Assembly (NCBI RefSeq): GCF_014174495.1
Contig: NZ_JACJHR010000003.1
Span: 1 to 64,000 of the forward strand
Direction of reading: 5' to 3'
Source: Amycolatopsis echigonensis
GTDB taxonomy: Bacteria; Actinomycetota; Actinomycetes; Mycobacteriales; Pseudonocardiaceae
DNA: 64,000 nucleotides
Position numbers and translations under genes: made by a program. This document shows, one piece after another, positions 40,982 to 50,517 of the stretch. Numbering within the stretch: the stretch's first letter is position 1; each line of letters begins with the position of its first letter. The notes under the pieces were generated by a model. That model was given only the letters and a program-made list of their open reading frames with translations, was not told the DNA's origin and did no database searches.

Positions 40982-42349
40982 CTACGAAACCGGCTGGGGC
41001 ACGACCGGCGACCACACCGCCGTGTCCGCGCCGGGCTGGTGCGTCGGGTGGTCCCAGTGCGGCGGCGCGCCCGGCAGGTCTCCGGCCATCCGCACGCGGG
41101 TCATCCGGCCGAAGTCGCTGTCGACCGTCTCCAGGAGGTCCGTGTAGTCCACTTCGGACGGTTCCGGGTCCTTGCGGCCCAAGGAATCCAGCCACCGTCC
41201 GGTGCCCGCAAGGGAAAGCCGGGCATGCCAGGTGCCGCCGTCGGTGACGGTGCGGCGGATCGCCGTCATGATGGCGGCGGCGGTCAGCCAGCCGGTGGCG
41301 TGGTCCAGCGCTTGCGCGGGCAGCGGAACCGGTGCATCCGTGGCGTACTCCTCGGCGATGCCGGACGACATCTGCACGAGGCTGTCGAACCCGCGGCGGC
41401 GGGCCCACGGGCCGGTCCAGCCGTAGGCCGACACGTCCGCTACCACGAGGCCGGGCCGTAGTTCGGCGAGTTGTTCCGGGCCGAAGCCGATCCGGGCGAG
41501 TGCGCCGGGACGGAACGTCTGGAGCAGGACGTCCGCGCGGGCGATGAGCTTCTTCAGCTTCGCGCGGCCGCCTTCGGTGTCGAGCGCGATGAACGCCGAG
41601 CGCTTGCCCTGACCAGTGTCCATGGTCAGCACCGGGATTCGCGGCAGGTGCGCGGCACCGACGTGCAGCACGTTCGCGCCGTGCGCGGCCAGCACGCGAC
41701 CCGCGACGGGTCCGGCGAGCACGTGCGTCAGCTCCAGCACGCGGACGCCGCCCATCGGACGGTCCGAGTCGAACAGGGTGCGCTTCGGCGCGTCCCCGAT
41801 GCGGTTCAGCTCCACCAGCGGCAGTTCCGCGACTGCCTGGCCTTGCGGGTGCGCCAGCCAGTCCTCGCGCGAGCGCATCAACGCTGCCGCGCCGCCCGCG
41901 GTCACCACGGCGGATTCGACCTCGGCCACGGATTTCCCGGCCACGGCCTTGGTGACCGCTTCACGGGTCGCCGGGACGCCGAGCGCCCAGCAGACCGCCG
42001 CCTCATGCCGGGTGGTGTTGCAGTGCAGCTTGATCCAGCCGTCGGCGGCGCGGTAGTCGCCCGCGATGCGGCCCCACGGGCTCGGGCCGGGCTCGCCGTC
42101 GATGCGCAACAACTGCTCGCTGCGGAACGCGGCTGCGGCGTGCCGGGTGTCGACCGACACCGTGCCCGGGTCGATGCCGCGCAACCGCAGCAGTTCACCG
42201 GCGGACAGGGTGGCCGCAGCGATGCTGGCGCTCGCCATCGCGGGCACCCGGAAATGTCCGGGCAACACGGATTCGTCGCCGGTCAGGGACACGGCGGGCA
42301 ACGGTTCCCCGGCGAGCGACTGCCAGGCCCCGGCGAGTACGTCCTGCAC
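40982..42349 (-). CDS. Class III CoA-transferase (CaiB/BaiF family)
   Basis: 455-residue protein of the formyl-CoA transferase/CaiB family. The C-terminal half has the canonical GVRVLELTHVLAGPVAGRVLAAHGANVLHVG, KRSAFIALDTEGGRAKLKKLIARADVLLQTFRPGALARIGFG and DVSAYGWTGPWARRRGFDSLVQMSSGIA. The N-terminal half is a shorter CoA_transf_3-like segment (DTRHAAAAFRSEQLLRIDGE...), so the order seems permuted compared with simple members. Substrate unknown. It starts 7 bp after hemQ, in the same run of genes. Confidence 0.85.
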   Translation of the reverse strand: MQDVLAGAWQSLAGEPLPAVSLTGDESVLPGHFRVPAMASASIAAATLSAGELLRLRGIDPGTVSVDTRHAAAAFRSEQLLRIDGEPGPSPWGRIAGDYRAADGWIKLHCNTTRHEAAVCWALGVPATREAVTKAVAGKSVAEVESAVVTAGGAAALMRSREDWLAHPQGQAVAELPLVELNRIGDAPKRTLFDSDRPMGGVRVLELTHVLAGPVAGRVLAAHGANVLHVGAAHLPRIPVLTMDTGQGKRSAFIALDTEGGRAKLKKLIARADVLLQTFRPGALARIGFGPEQLAELRPGLVVADVSAYGWTGPWARRRGFDSLVQMSSGIAEEYATDAPVPLPAQALDHATGWLTAAAIMTAIRRTVTDGGTWHARLSLAGTGRWLDSLGRKDPEPSEVDYTDLLETVDSDFGRMTRVRMAGDLPGAPPHWDHPTHQPGADTAVWSPVVPQPVS

Positions 42350-42355
42350 CGGCGG

Positions 42356-43048
42356 TTACGGCAGAGCCGCGACGAGTTCGGCGGGCGGCACCTTCGTGCC
42401 GGTGTAGAACGGGATTTCGACGCGCACGTGGCGACGGGCCTCGGTGTTGCGCAGGTGGCGCATCAGGTCGACGATCCGGTGCAGCTCGTCGGCTTCGAAG
42501 GCGAGGATCCACTCGTAGTCGCCGAGCGCGAACGACGCGACGGTGTTGGCGCGCACGTCCGGGTAGTCCCGCGCCTCCTTGCCGTGGTCGGCCAGCATCT
42601 TGCGGCGTTCCTCGTCCGGAAGCAGATACCAGTCGTAGGACCGGACGAACGGGTAGACGCAGACGTACTTCCGCGCCTCCTCGCCGGCCAGGAACGCGGG
42701 CACGTGGCTCTTGTTGAACTCGGCGGGCCGGTGCAGCGCGGTCTGGCTCCAGACCGGCGTGGACGCGCGGCCGAGCGGCGTGCGCCGGAACCCGGTGTAG
42801 GCGGCCTGGACCTGCTCGATCTCCTCGGCGTGCCACCAGATCATGTAGTCCGCGTCGGCACGGAGGCCGGACACGTCGTACACGCCCCGGACGACGACGC
42901 CCTTGGCCTCGAGCCCGTCGAGGTACTCGGCCGTCTCACGGCCCGCGGCGCCGCGGTCCTCCCCCAACTTCCCCGGTTCGATCCGGAAGACCGACCACGT
43001 GGTGTAGCGGATCGTGTCGTTGAGTTCGTTGTAATTCAGCCGCGCCAT
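42356..43048 (-). CDS. hemQ: Coproheme decarboxylase HemQ (ChdC)
   Basis: 230-residue chlorite-dismutase-family enzyme that makes haem b from coproheme with peroxide. Landmarks: [40 protein letters not shown], SVxAL-like [90 protein letters not shown]. It marks the coproporphyrin-dependent haem route of Gram-positives. Co-oriented with hemY/G and hemE upstream. Confidence 0.96.
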   Translation of the reverse strand: MARLNYNELNDTIRYTTWSVFRIEPGKLGEDRGAAGRETAEYLDGLEAKGVVVRGVYDVSGLRADADYMIWWHAEEIEQVQAAYTGFRRTPLGRASTPVWSQTALHRPAEFNKSHVPAFLAGEEARKYVCVYPFVRSYDWYLLPDEERRKMLADHGKEARDYPDVRANTVASFALGDYEWILAFEADELHRIVDLMRHLRNTEARRHVRVEIPFYTGTKVPPAELVAALP

Positions 43049-43094
43049 GACTCCATCCTGGCACTGTCCGCCCGGCGATCGCCATGGGGCTCCG

Positions 43095-44504
43095 TCACAC
43101 GAAGAGCTGCTCCGCGATCCGCCGAGCAGCAGCGTCGGCCGTGGCCACGCACGCGGGCAGCCCGACGCCGTGCAGCGTGGCGCCCGCCACAGCCAGGCCC
43201 GGGATCTCCGACACTGCCGTCTCGATCCGCGTCACCCGCTCCAGGTGCCCGGTGCCGTACTGCGGGAGGCCGCCGCCCCAACGCGTCACCAGGGTGTCGA
43301 TCGGCTCCGCGGTGACGCCGGCGAGCCGGGCCAGATCCGAGCGGACCGCCGTGACCAGCGAATCGTCGTCGCCGTTCAGCGCGCCGGGCTCGCCGAACCG
43401 GCCGACCGAACCGCGCACCAGCACCGGTCCGGCTTCGCCAAGGTGAGCCCACTTGTTTGACGAAAACGTGAAGGCCTTGGACGCGTACGGCACGCCTTCC
43501 GCGTCCCGCTCCCCCGCGCCGATGAGGATTCCGGACGCGTCGGGCAGCTCAGTGCCTGGCGGGAACGCGAACGCGACGACCGCCATCGACGCCAGTTCGA
43601 CCTCGCCGAACGCCGTCGAAGCCACCGGGACCACGCCGTCGAGCAGTTTCCGGGCGGCCGGCGCGGGCACCGCGAGCAGGACCGCGTCCGCGTCGACCGG
43701 GCTGTCGGCAGGTGCGTGCGCTGGCGCGGCAGCCCCGAACTCGAGACGCCAGCCGGACGGTGTCCTCGTCAGCGCGCGGACCGTCGACGAAGTACGCAGC
43801 TCGGCTCCGGACAGCTCGAGCAACCGGTCGAGCAATCCCCGCAGGCCACCGGTGAGGCTGCCGAAAACCGGTGCGGTGCCCGGCGTTTTCGGAAGGAGCG
43901 ACGACGCGGCCTCGGTGAGCGAACCCGCGCCGCCCTCGATCGCGTTGGCCAGGCCGGGCATCGTCGCGCGGAGGCCGAGGCCGTCGGCACCGCCCGCGTA
44001 CACGCCGCCCAGCAGCGGGTCGACCAGCCGGTCCACCAGCTCGTCTCCGAACCGCGTGCGCAGCAACGGACCGAGCGGCACATCGCCGTCGCCAAGGTCG
44101 ACCGGGCCGAGCGAGCGCTCCTTCTCGACCGCGCGCCGCCCGTCTTCGGACAGCACACCCGCGACCGAGTCCGCGGACGCCGGGACTCCCATCACGGTGC
44201 CGGGCGGCAAGCTTTGCACCGAACCGCCGGCGTGGATTTTGGCGCGCGCCTTCGTCGGATGCACCAGGCGATCCGCGAGGCCGACCTCCTCGACCAGCGA
44301 AATCATCTCGGGCCGCCGCGCGAGGAACGCTTCGGCTCCGACGTCGTAGCTGACGCCGCCGACCTCCGCCGTGCGCAGCTTCCCGCCGATCGCGGCCGTG
44401 CTCTCGAAAACGGTGATCCGCGCCCGGTCCCCGAGCAGCCGGCGCAACCGGTACGCCGCGGCCAGCCCGGAGATCCCGCCGCCGACGACCGCGACGTGCT
44501 TCAC
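43095..44504 (-). CDS. Coproporphyrinogen III oxidase (HemY/CgoX, annotated hemG)
   Basis: 469-residue FAD oxidase of the HemY/PPOX fold; with HemQ present it should oxidise coproporphyrinogen III. FAD motif [67 protein letters not shown], and the C-terminal [11 protein letters not shown]...[29 protein letters not shown]. The GTG start overlaps the hemE stop by GTGA. The middle is Ala/Pro-rich ([17 protein letters not shown]) but does not break the domain. Confidence 0.94.
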   Translation of the reverse strand: MKHVAVVGGGISGLAAAYRLRRLLGDRARITVFESTAAIGGKLRTAEVGGVSYDVGAEAFLARRPEMISLVEEVGLADRLVHPTKARAKIHAGGSVQSLPPGTVMGVPASADSVAGVLSEDGRRAVEKERSLGPVDLGDGDVPLGPLLRTRFGDELVDRLVDPLLGGVYAGGADGLGLRATMPGLANAIEGGAGSLTEAASSLLPKTPGTAPVFGSLTGGLRGLLDRLLELSGAELRTSSTVRALTRTPSGWRLEFGAAAPAHAPADSPVDADAVLLAVPAPAARKLLDGVVPVASTAFGEVELASMAVVAFAFPPGTELPDASGILIGAGERDAEGVPYASKAFTFSSNKWAHLGEAGPVLVRGSVGRFGEPGALNGDDDSLVTAVRSDLARLAGVTAEPIDTLVTRWGGGLPQYGTGHLERVTRIETAVSEIPGLAVAGATLHGVGLPACVATADAAARRIAEQLFV

Positions 44505-45583
44505 AGCGAGTGCACCAGGTCGACGACCCGCTTCAGCACCTCCGGGTCGACGCTCGGCAGCACGCCGTGGCCGAGGTTGAACACGTGCCCGCGAGCGGCG
44601 CGGCCCTCTTCGACGATCCGGCGCACCTCGGCCTCCAGGACCGGCCACGACGCGTACAGCAGCGCCGGATCGAGGTTGCCCTGCACCGCCACGTCGCCGC
44701 CGAGCCGCTGGACCGCGACGTCGAGCGGGATCCGCCAGTCGACGCCGACCACGTCCGCGCCCGCCTCGCGCATCGCGCCGAGCAGCTCGCCGGTGCCGAC
44801 GCCGAAGTGGATCCGCGGCACGCCGTACTCCCCGGCCACGGCCAGCACCCGGCTCGAATGCGGCAGCACGAACTCGCGGTAGTCGCGCTCGGACAGCGCA
44901 CCGGCCCACGAGTCGAACAGCTGCACCGCGTCGACGCCCGCCTCGAGCTGGGCGCGCAGGAACGTGGCGGCGATGTCGGCGAGGCGCGCGGCGAGGTCGT
45001 GCCAGACCTCGGGCTGCGAGTGCATCAAGGCCTTGGTGTGCTCGTGGTTGCGGCTCGGGCCGCCCTCGATCAGGTAGCTGGCCAGTGTGAACGGCGCGCC
45101 GGCGAACCCGATCAGCGGCGTCTCGCCGAGCCGCTCCACCAGCAGCCGGACACCCTGCCCGACCTGCCCGACCTGCTCCGGTTCCAGCTTCGGCAGCGCG
45201 CGCACCGCGGCGGCGTCGCGCACCGGCGAGGCCACGACGGGGCCGGTGCCGGGCACGATGTCGATGTCGACGCCCGCCGCCTTGAGCGGGACGACGATGT
45301 CGCTGAACAGGATCGCCGCGTCGACGCCGAGCCTGCGGACCGGCTGCATCGTGATCTCGGCGAGCATCTCCGGGTCGAAGCACGCGTCGAGCATCGGCAC
45401 GCCCTCGCGCAGCGCGCGGTACTCCGGCAGCGAACGACCGGCCTGGCGCATGAACCACACCGGGACGCGCGTGGGCCGCTCCCCGCGCGCGGCGGCGAGG
45501 AAAGCCGAGCCGGGCAGGGCGCGACGGGGCGAAACGGACGGAGCGCCGGCGGGCGCGGACGAAACCTGAGGCACGAACCCCAT
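44501..45583 (-). CDS. hemE: Uroporphyrinogen decarboxylase
   Basis: 360-residue TIM-barrel enzyme decarboxylating uroporphyrinogen III to coproporphyrinogen [21 protein letters not shown] holds the conserved Arg residues, [14 protein letters not shown] the catalytic Asp, with [60 protein letters not shown] and FNLGHGVLP following. First of the hemE-hemY-hemQ-CoA-transferase run. ATG start at 45581-45583; the longer upstream frame is not homologous in style. Confidence 0.96.
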   Translation of the reverse strand: MGFVPQVSSAPAGAPSVSPRRALPGSAFLAAARGERPTRVPVWFMRQAGRSLPEYRALREGVPMLDACFDPEMLAEITMQPVRRLGVDAAILFSDIVVPLKAAGVDIDIVPGTGPVVASPVRDAAAVRALPKLEPEQVGQVGQGVRLLVERLGETPLIGFAGAPFTLASYLIEGGPSRNHEHTKALMHSQPEVWHDLAARLADIAATFLRAQLEAGVDAVQLFDSWAGALSERDYREFVLPHSSRVLAVAGEYGVPRIHFGVGTGELLGAMREAGADVVGVDWRIPLDVAVQRLGGDVAVQGNLDPALLYASWPVLEAEVRRIVEEGRAARGHVFNLGHGVLPSVDPEVLKRVVDLVHSL

Positions 45584-46106
45584 GGTCCCACGCGGGTCCG
45601 ACAGTCCCGGGCCGCCCCGTGCCCAACGAGCCCGGCCCCGGATCCGCGGCGTCGGCATCCTGCGCGCTTCGCTGCGGATTCGGCATTGTCCAGCAGGTCG
45701 CCATGCCGGATTCGTTGCGTGCTGCGCCGGATACGGCGTTGGGGCGGGTAGAGACAGGGTGGCCAGCATGTCGGAACAGCACGGCGGCGGACGCGACGGG
45801 CGGCGCGCACGGGGCGGGGAGGCCAAGGCCCGAGGGAACGGGACAGCCGCGGCGAGTTCGAAGGTGCGGCGGGCAAGAGGCGAAAGGCCACGTGCGAGGC
45901 GAGGAGGCCAAGCGCGAGGGGGTTGAGTACCCGGCGGACGGGATGCCCAACGGACGGAGCGCGAGCCGGAGCGGGTGCGCGCGGGCGGAGCGCGCGGAGG
46001 GCGGGGCGCATGCCAAAGGCGGCCGAAGCCGTTCCGCGGGTCGCGGGTGGGTCTCGCTCGGCGCGCCTGCGTCCGCAACGGGGCGTCGCCGCCCTACAGT
46101 CGGTGC
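45584..46106. other. 523-bp divergent gap between hemE and DUF3000 gene
   Basis: Purine-rich from 45740 to 46030 (long GCGGG/GAGG runs). No supported gene; a 52-codon frame at 45767 (MSEQHGGG) is composed of Arg/Gly/Ala only. Promoter for the DUF3000 gene near 46095. Confidence 0.55.
46095..46100 (+). promoter_or_regulatory. Likely -10 of leaderless DUF3000 gene
   Basis: TACAGT lies 7-12 bp before the GTG at 46107 and there is no ribosome-binding site, the layout of leaderless transcripts common in actinomycetes. Confidence 0.55.
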
Positions 46107-46670
46107 GTGACCGCGATGACGCCAGTGCCCGATCTCTTCCGCGAAGCCGTCGCGGCGCTGCAAGCCGTCCGGCCGCGCCCGGAGATCCGCCTGGAGACGA
46201 TGCGCGCGCCGCAGCGGCTCGCGCCGTGGTCCTACGCGTTGAGCTGCGACGTCTCCGGACCGGCCGACGTGCTGGCGTCCGGCAGGCTGGTGCTGCTGCA
46301 CGACCCGGACGGCCAAGAAGGCTGGGACGGTGTGCTGCGGCTGGTCATGTACGTGCGAGCCGAGCTCGACCGCGAACTGGCCACCGACCCGTTCCTGCCC
46401 GCGGTCGGCTGGTCGTGGCTCACCGACGCGCTGGAGGCCTCCGGCGCGTCGTGGAAGGCGCTCGGGGGCACGGTCACCGAGACGTCCTCGGCCCGGTTCG
46501 GCGACATCTCCGGCCCGGCCCGCACCGACGACCTCGAACTGCGGGCGTCCTGGACCCCCACCGACGCCGCGCTCGGCCCGCACGGGCTCGCGTTCTGCCA
46601 GGTGATGGCGAGCGTCGTGGGGTTGCCTCCGGTGGGCGTCACGCTGTTCGAGCAGCGGCAGAGCTCCTGA
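46107..46670 (+). CDS. DUF3000 domain-containing protein
   Basis: 187-residue actinobacterial protein of unknown function: FREAVAALQAVRPRPEIRLETMRAPQRLAPWSYALSCDV, GWDGVLRLVMYVRAELDRELATDPFLPAVGWSWLTDAL and ELRASWTPTDAALGPHGLAFCQVMASVVGLPPVGV. The hemE - DUF3000 - RNase D neighbourhood is a conserved actinobacterial arrangement. Start is the GTG at 46107, with an ATG at 46116 possible. Confidence 0.88.
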   Translation: MTAMTPVPDLFREAVAALQAVRPRPEIRLETMRAPQRLAPWSYALSCDVSGPADVLASGRLVLLHDPDGQEGWDGVLRLVMYVRAELDRELATDPFLPAVGWSWLTDALEASGASWKALGGTVTETSSARFGDISGPARTDDLELRASWTPTDAALGPHGLAFCQVMASVVGLPPVGVTLFEQRQSS

Positions 46671-47342
46671 TTTCCTAAGTTCACCCGGTCGGGCAGCGCC
46701 TTCGGGGCGCTTGCACGCGCACGAACGCGCCTTCGCGGGCGGATCCGGGCCCCCGGAGCGCTCCGCGGAGATCTTCGAGGGCGCTTCCGGGCGTCCGCCG
46801 CCGACCGTCCATCGTGGACCGCGGCACCCGCTGCTCCGGATGCCGCACGTTCGTGGCCGGGCGCGATCACAGCCAGTGAACCCCCGGTAACCAGCTCCGA
46901 CGCCGTTCCAGGGCCCTTTCGGACGCCTCCGACGGACGTCCGACGCCGGGAAGGTGCGCGCGGCAAAACATGAAAGAAAATGATCTTGCCCCGGCCGAGG
47001 CGCATTTCCGGGTCCGCGTCGACGGCGCGGCGGCCCGGCTCCGGCAGCACCCGCAGGTGCACGGGCCATCTGCACGCCCGTTTCGATACCGATAACTCTG
47101 GTGCATCGCGGCCCGGTCGTCAGTCGTTAACAAGACTCCGATCCTTAGTCCGATCGTGTTACAACGAACTCGCTGAGTGACGAACTGTTTCGGATAGATA
47201 CCCATTCGATCCCCCCGCAACGGCGTCCGGACGGCTACAGTGCCTGGGACGACACCACTTTCGGTCTAAAGCTGGCGCGGCTGAACGGCCGAAGGTCCCG
47301 GTGCCGGTCGGGGGGCACGACCGACTCCAGGGAGGTAGTGAC
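46671..47342 (+). promoter_or_regulatory. 672-bp upstream region of orphan response regulator
   Basis: No gene is supported. The last 250 bp drop clearly in GC (around 46970-46985 and 47090-47215), with TTAGTCCGATCGTGTTACAA and GTCGTTAACAAG blocks, as expected of promoter DNA. SD GGAGGT at 47331-47336 serves the next gene. Confidence 0.5.
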
Positions 47343-48059
47343 GTGGCTACCGTCGGCTTATCTCAGGCCGTCCGATCCACGCCAGCCGGTGCTTTGCCGG
47401 CGAGCATGGTTCCGCACCCGCGGGAAGAACTTTTTTCCGTGTTGGTGGTCGATGACCACCCGCTGTTGAGGGAGGCAATCGCAGCACGACTCGCACAGAT
47501 GGGTGCGGGCACTGTCCACGAGGCCGCCACGGTGGCCGAGGCGAGGGCGCGAGCACAGGCCACCGGCCCGTGCGACCTGGCGATCCTCGATCTCGGACTG
47601 CCGGACGGCAGCGGCATCGAACTGGTTACGGAACTCCGTAGCCACGGCTGGCCGCGCGTGGTGGTCCTGGCATCCTCCGACGACCCGTACGCGGTGCGTT
47701 CCGCGTTCCAGGCCGGCGCTCAGGCGTACCTGCTGAAATCGGCATCGCCGGTGGTCGTCACCGACGGCGTGCGCCGGGTTCTCGAAGGCGGCGTCTACGC
47801 CGACCCGAGCGTGGCCCCGGTCCTGGCGACTGGCACGCGAGTGGCGGGCACCGACAACACGCCGCGCGAGCTGTCGGCTCGCGAGGTGGAGGTGCTCCAG
47901 CTCGTCGCGGACGGGCAGTCGAACAAGGAGATCGGGGAGGAGCTTTCCCTCTCCGCGCTCACCGTCAAGTCCCACCTGTCCCGCATCGGGCGCAAGCTCG
48001 GCACGGGCGACCGGGCTCAGATGGTCGCGCTGGCGATGCGAGCCGGCGTGATCCGCTGA
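47343..48059 (+). CDS. Orphan LuxR/NarL-family response regulator
   Basis: 238-residue response regulator with a 30-residue N-terminal extension. Receiver VLVVDDHPLLREAIAARL (Asp37, Asp38), phospho-acceptor AILDLGLPDGSG (Asp83), VVVLASSD and YLLKSASP (Lys). Linker, then a LuxR HTH: LSAREVEVLQLVADGQSNKEIGEELSLSALTVKSHLSRIGRKL. No histidine kinase is nearby. GTG start 6 nt after GGAGGT. Its long AT-rich upstream region suggests elaborate control. Confidence 0.92.
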   Translation: MATVGLSQAVRSTPAGALPASMVPHPREELFSVLVVDDHPLLREAIAARLAQMGAGTVHEAATVAEARARAQATGPCDLAILDLGLPDGSGIELVTELRSHGWPRVVVLASSDDPYAVRSAFQAGAQAYLLKSASPVVVTDGVRRVLEGGVYADPSVAPVLATGTRVAGTDNTPRELSAREVEVLQLVADGQSNKEIGEELSLSALTVKSHLSRIGRKLGTGDRAQMVALAMRAGVIR

Positions 48060-48130
48060 CGACGACGAACCACGTCCCCGCGGGGCGGGCGGACCAGGCG
48101 CGGTCCGCCCGTCCCGTAGGGTCGTCGGAC

Positions 48131-49402
48131 ATGGGAACTGCACAGGCGGACGGAGCCCGGACCGGAGACGAGACCACCGACACCTCCGGGGCCTCCCGAA
48201 CGCCGGTGCTGCTCCGGGAACCAGCGGAAGGCACCCCGCCGGTCGTGGCCGATCCCGACGCGCTCGCCGAGGCGTGCGCGCGGCTCGCCGAGGGCACGGG
48301 CGCCGTCGCCGTCGACACCGAACGGGCGTCGGGCTACCGGTACTGGCCCAAGGCCTATCTCGTCCAGCTGCGCCGCGAAGGCTCCGGCACGGTGCTGATC
48401 GACCCGATCGCGCTCGCCGACGACCTCGCCCCGCTGCGGGACGTCCTCAACGACACCGAATGGGTGCTGCACGCCGCGTCCCAGGACCTGCCGTGCCTCG
48501 CGGAACTGGGCCTGCACCCGCGGTCGCTGTTCGACACCGAGCTGGCCGGACGGCTGGCCGGATACGAACGCGTGGCGCTGGGCACGCTCGTCGAGCTGCT
48601 GCTCGGGTACACGCTCGAAAAGGGGCACAGCGCCGCGGACTGGTCGAAACGTCCGCTGCCGGTCGACTGGCTCAACTACGCCGCGCTCGACGTCGAGTTG
48701 CTCAATGAACTGCGCGCGAAGCTCGAAGCCGAGCTGGCGGCGCAGGGCAAGCTGGAGTGGGCGCAGCAGGAGTTCGAGGCCGTCCGCACCGCTCCCCCGC
48801 CCGCGCCGCGCGCCGAACCGTGGCGCCGGACCTCCGGAGTGCACAAGATCCGCAGCCCGCGCGGCCTCGCCGCGGTGCGGGAAATGTGGCAGGCACGCGA
48901 CGAACTGGCCCGCAAGCGCGACCGCGCGCCGAGCCGGATCCTGCCCGACAGCGCGATCGTCAACGCGGTGACCTCGGACCCGAAGACAGTCGAGGAACTG
49001 CAGAAGCTGCCGGTGTTCAGCGGACGCGTGCAGCGCAAGTACACCGCCAGCTGGCTGCGGCACCTGCAGGCGGCCAAAGCACTGCCTGCGAGCGAGCTGC
49101 CGAGCCCGAACCAGCCTTCCGACGGCCCTCCGCCGGTGAACCGCTGGGCGGACAAGGACCCCGACGCCGCTGCCCGGCTCACCGCCGCGCGTGCCGCGCT
49201 GGCCACGATCGCCGAGGACCGCAAGCTGCCGGTGGAGAACCTCCTGCTGCCGGACCTCGTCCGGCGCACCTGCTGGCGACCGCCGGCCGACCTCTCGGAG
49301 GACTCGGTCGCGGAAGCGCTGCGAGCAGGCGGGGCGCGGCCGTGGCAGGTGGAGCTGACGGCGGCGGCGTTGAGCAAAGCGTTGGCCAGCACGGCTTCCT
49401 GA
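48131..49402 (+). CDS. rnd: Ribonuclease D
   Basis: 423-residue DEDD 3'-5' exoribonuclease acting on tRNA/structured RNA. Exo I VAVDTERASG (Asp62, Glu64), Exo II LHAASQDLPCL, Exo III WLNYAALDVELL with the catalytic Asp; then HKIRSPRGLAAVREMWQARDELARKRDRAPSRILPD, the HRDC domain, and a C-terminal helical domain ending ELTAAALSKAL. Length normal for actinobacteria. Near-leaderless start (TAGGGT about 10 bp upstream). Confidence 0.95.
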   Translation: MGTAQADGARTGDETTDTSGASRTPVLLREPAEGTPPVVADPDALAEACARLAEGTGAVAVDTERASGYRYWPKAYLVQLRREGSGTVLIDPIALADDLAPLRDVLNDTEWVLHAASQDLPCLAELGLHPRSLFDTELAGRLAGYERVALGTLVELLLGYTLEKGHSAADWSKRPLPVDWLNYAALDVELLNELRAKLEAELAAQGKLEWAQQEFEAVRTAPPPAPRAEPWRRTSGVHKIRSPRGLAAVREMWQARDELARKRDRAPSRILPDSAIVNAVTSDPKTVEELQKLPVFSGRVQRKYTASWLRHLQAAKALPASELPSPNQPSDGPPPVNRWADKDPDAAARLTAARAALATIAEDRKLPVENLLLPDLVRRTCWRPPADLSEDSVAEALRAGGARPWQVELTAAALSKALASTAS

Positions 49403-49447
49403 CCTGCTTCGGATGGTTCAGACCTCTAGGTGAGGTGGAGACCAGGG

Positions 49448-50212
49448 TCAGACGCGGCGACGGGTCGGTCGGCGATATCCGAGCGAGCGCGCCACGCCAG
49501 TCGCCGTAGTGACCACCGCGGGCACCAGGTGGGCCACTGACGTTGTCTCCCGGCGGCCCACGACCGCGACCGCGGCGGCGACCCGGGCGGACGCGTCGCG
49601 GATCGGGGCGGCGACGGCGACCGCGTCGTCAGCGAGCTGGCGGTCGGCGACGCAGTATCCGGCGCGCGCGATGTCAGCGAGTTCGGCGCGCAGGGTCTCC
49701 GGGTCGGTCGTGGTGTGCTGGGTTTCCGCCGCGATCGGGCTGGTCAGCGCGGATTCGCGGACGTCCGCAGCGGCGTGCGCGAGCAGGACCCGGCCGGTGG
49801 CGGTGGTGGTCGCGGGCAGGCGGCTGCCGGTCGTGGTCAGGATTTCGACCGAGCGGTGTCCGGCCAGCCGGGCCAGGAACACGACGTCCGTTCCGTCCAG
49901 GACGGCCAGATGCACGTTTTCACCGGTCGCATCGAATAGGTCGCCCAGATACGGCAGGGCGATTTCGCGCATCGACGCCCGGGCCAGCGACAGCGAGCCC
50001 AGTTCCCACAGTTTCAGGCCGAGATGGTAGCCGCCGTGTTCGTCGCGGGTCAGCGCGCCCCACTCGGCCAGTTCGCCGACCAGCCGGTGCGCCGTGCTCA
50101 ACGGGAGACCCGCCGCCTGGGCGATTTCGGTCAGGGACCGCACCGGTGTCTGGGCGCTGAAGCAGTCCAGCACCGACAGCAGCCGCGCCGCCGAGGTGGG
50201 CCTGGCTTCCAT
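49448..50212 (-). CDS. IclR family transcriptional regulator
   Basis: 254-residue IclR regulator: winged HTH SAARLLSVLDCFSAQTPVRSLTEIAQAAGLPLSTAHRLVGELAEWGALTR, then the effector domain YHLGLKLWELGSLSLARAS, GENVHLAVLDGTDVVFLARLAGHRSVEILTTTGSRLPATTTATGRVLLAH, and GYCVADRQLADDAVAVAAPIRD. Divergent from the opine-dehydrogenase pair, which it probably controls. ATG start. Confidence 0.92.
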   Translation of the reverse strand: MEARPTSAARLLSVLDCFSAQTPVRSLTEIAQAAGLPLSTAHRLVGELAEWGALTRDEHGGYHLGLKLWELGSLSLARASMREIALPYLGDLFDATGENVHLAVLDGTDVVFLARLAGHRSVEILTTTGSRLPATTTATGRVLLAHAAADVRESALTSPIAAETQHTTTDPETLRAELADIARAGYCVADRQLADDAVAVAAPIRDASARVAAAVAVVGRRETTSVAHLVPAVVTTATGVARSLGYRRPTRRRV

Positions 50213-50517
50213 GTGGCGGAAGTCTGATTGAGGCCGGGCCGCGGCGCAAGCGACACTGCGGGCGTGGGTCGGCCGAGCGAGTCAGTGGTGATCACCGGGG
50301 CGGGGTCGGGTCTCGGGCTCGGAGCGGGAGTGACGCTCGCCGTGCATGGGCACCGGGGGTTCGGATTTCCTCGCAGGCAGCGCGATCCGGGCCCGGCGAT
50401 CGAGACGATCGCCCGGGTTGCGCGAGCAGCGAGATCGGCTGTGGGCCGAGACCGGCCTTGGCGACCCGTGAGAAGGTGCGGTCGGCGGGACAGTAGAGAA
50501 ACACTAGACAGGAGCAC
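50213..50517. promoter_or_regulatory. 305-bp divergent regulatory gap with SDR remnant
   Basis: Shared promoter region of the IclR gene and the opine-dehydrogenase operon. About 95 bp of it encode a recognisable N-terminus of a short-chain dehydrogenase (50278-50374). AGGAGC at 50510-50515 is the SD of the next gene. Confidence 0.55.
50278..50374 (+). pseudogene. N-terminal remnant of a short-chain dehydrogenase/reductase
   Basis: Translates to ESVVITGAGSGLGLGAGVTL followed by AVHGHRGFG. The TGAGSGLG glycine motif and beta1-alphaB layout are those of an SDR N-terminus. After about 30 residues similarity to the fold stops and the frame becomes Arg-rich. It has no ribosome-binding site. Confidence 0.6.

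Noticed and set aside
45767..45926. Small plus-strand frame MSEQHGGG...
   Set aside because: Only Arg, Gly, Ala and Lys after the first residues; typical of purine-rich spacer translation.
43095..47075. Open minus-strand frame extending hemY far upstream
   Set aside because: The upstream part is read through hemE and the gap in the wrong frame; the real start is the GTG at 44504 overlapping the hemE stop.
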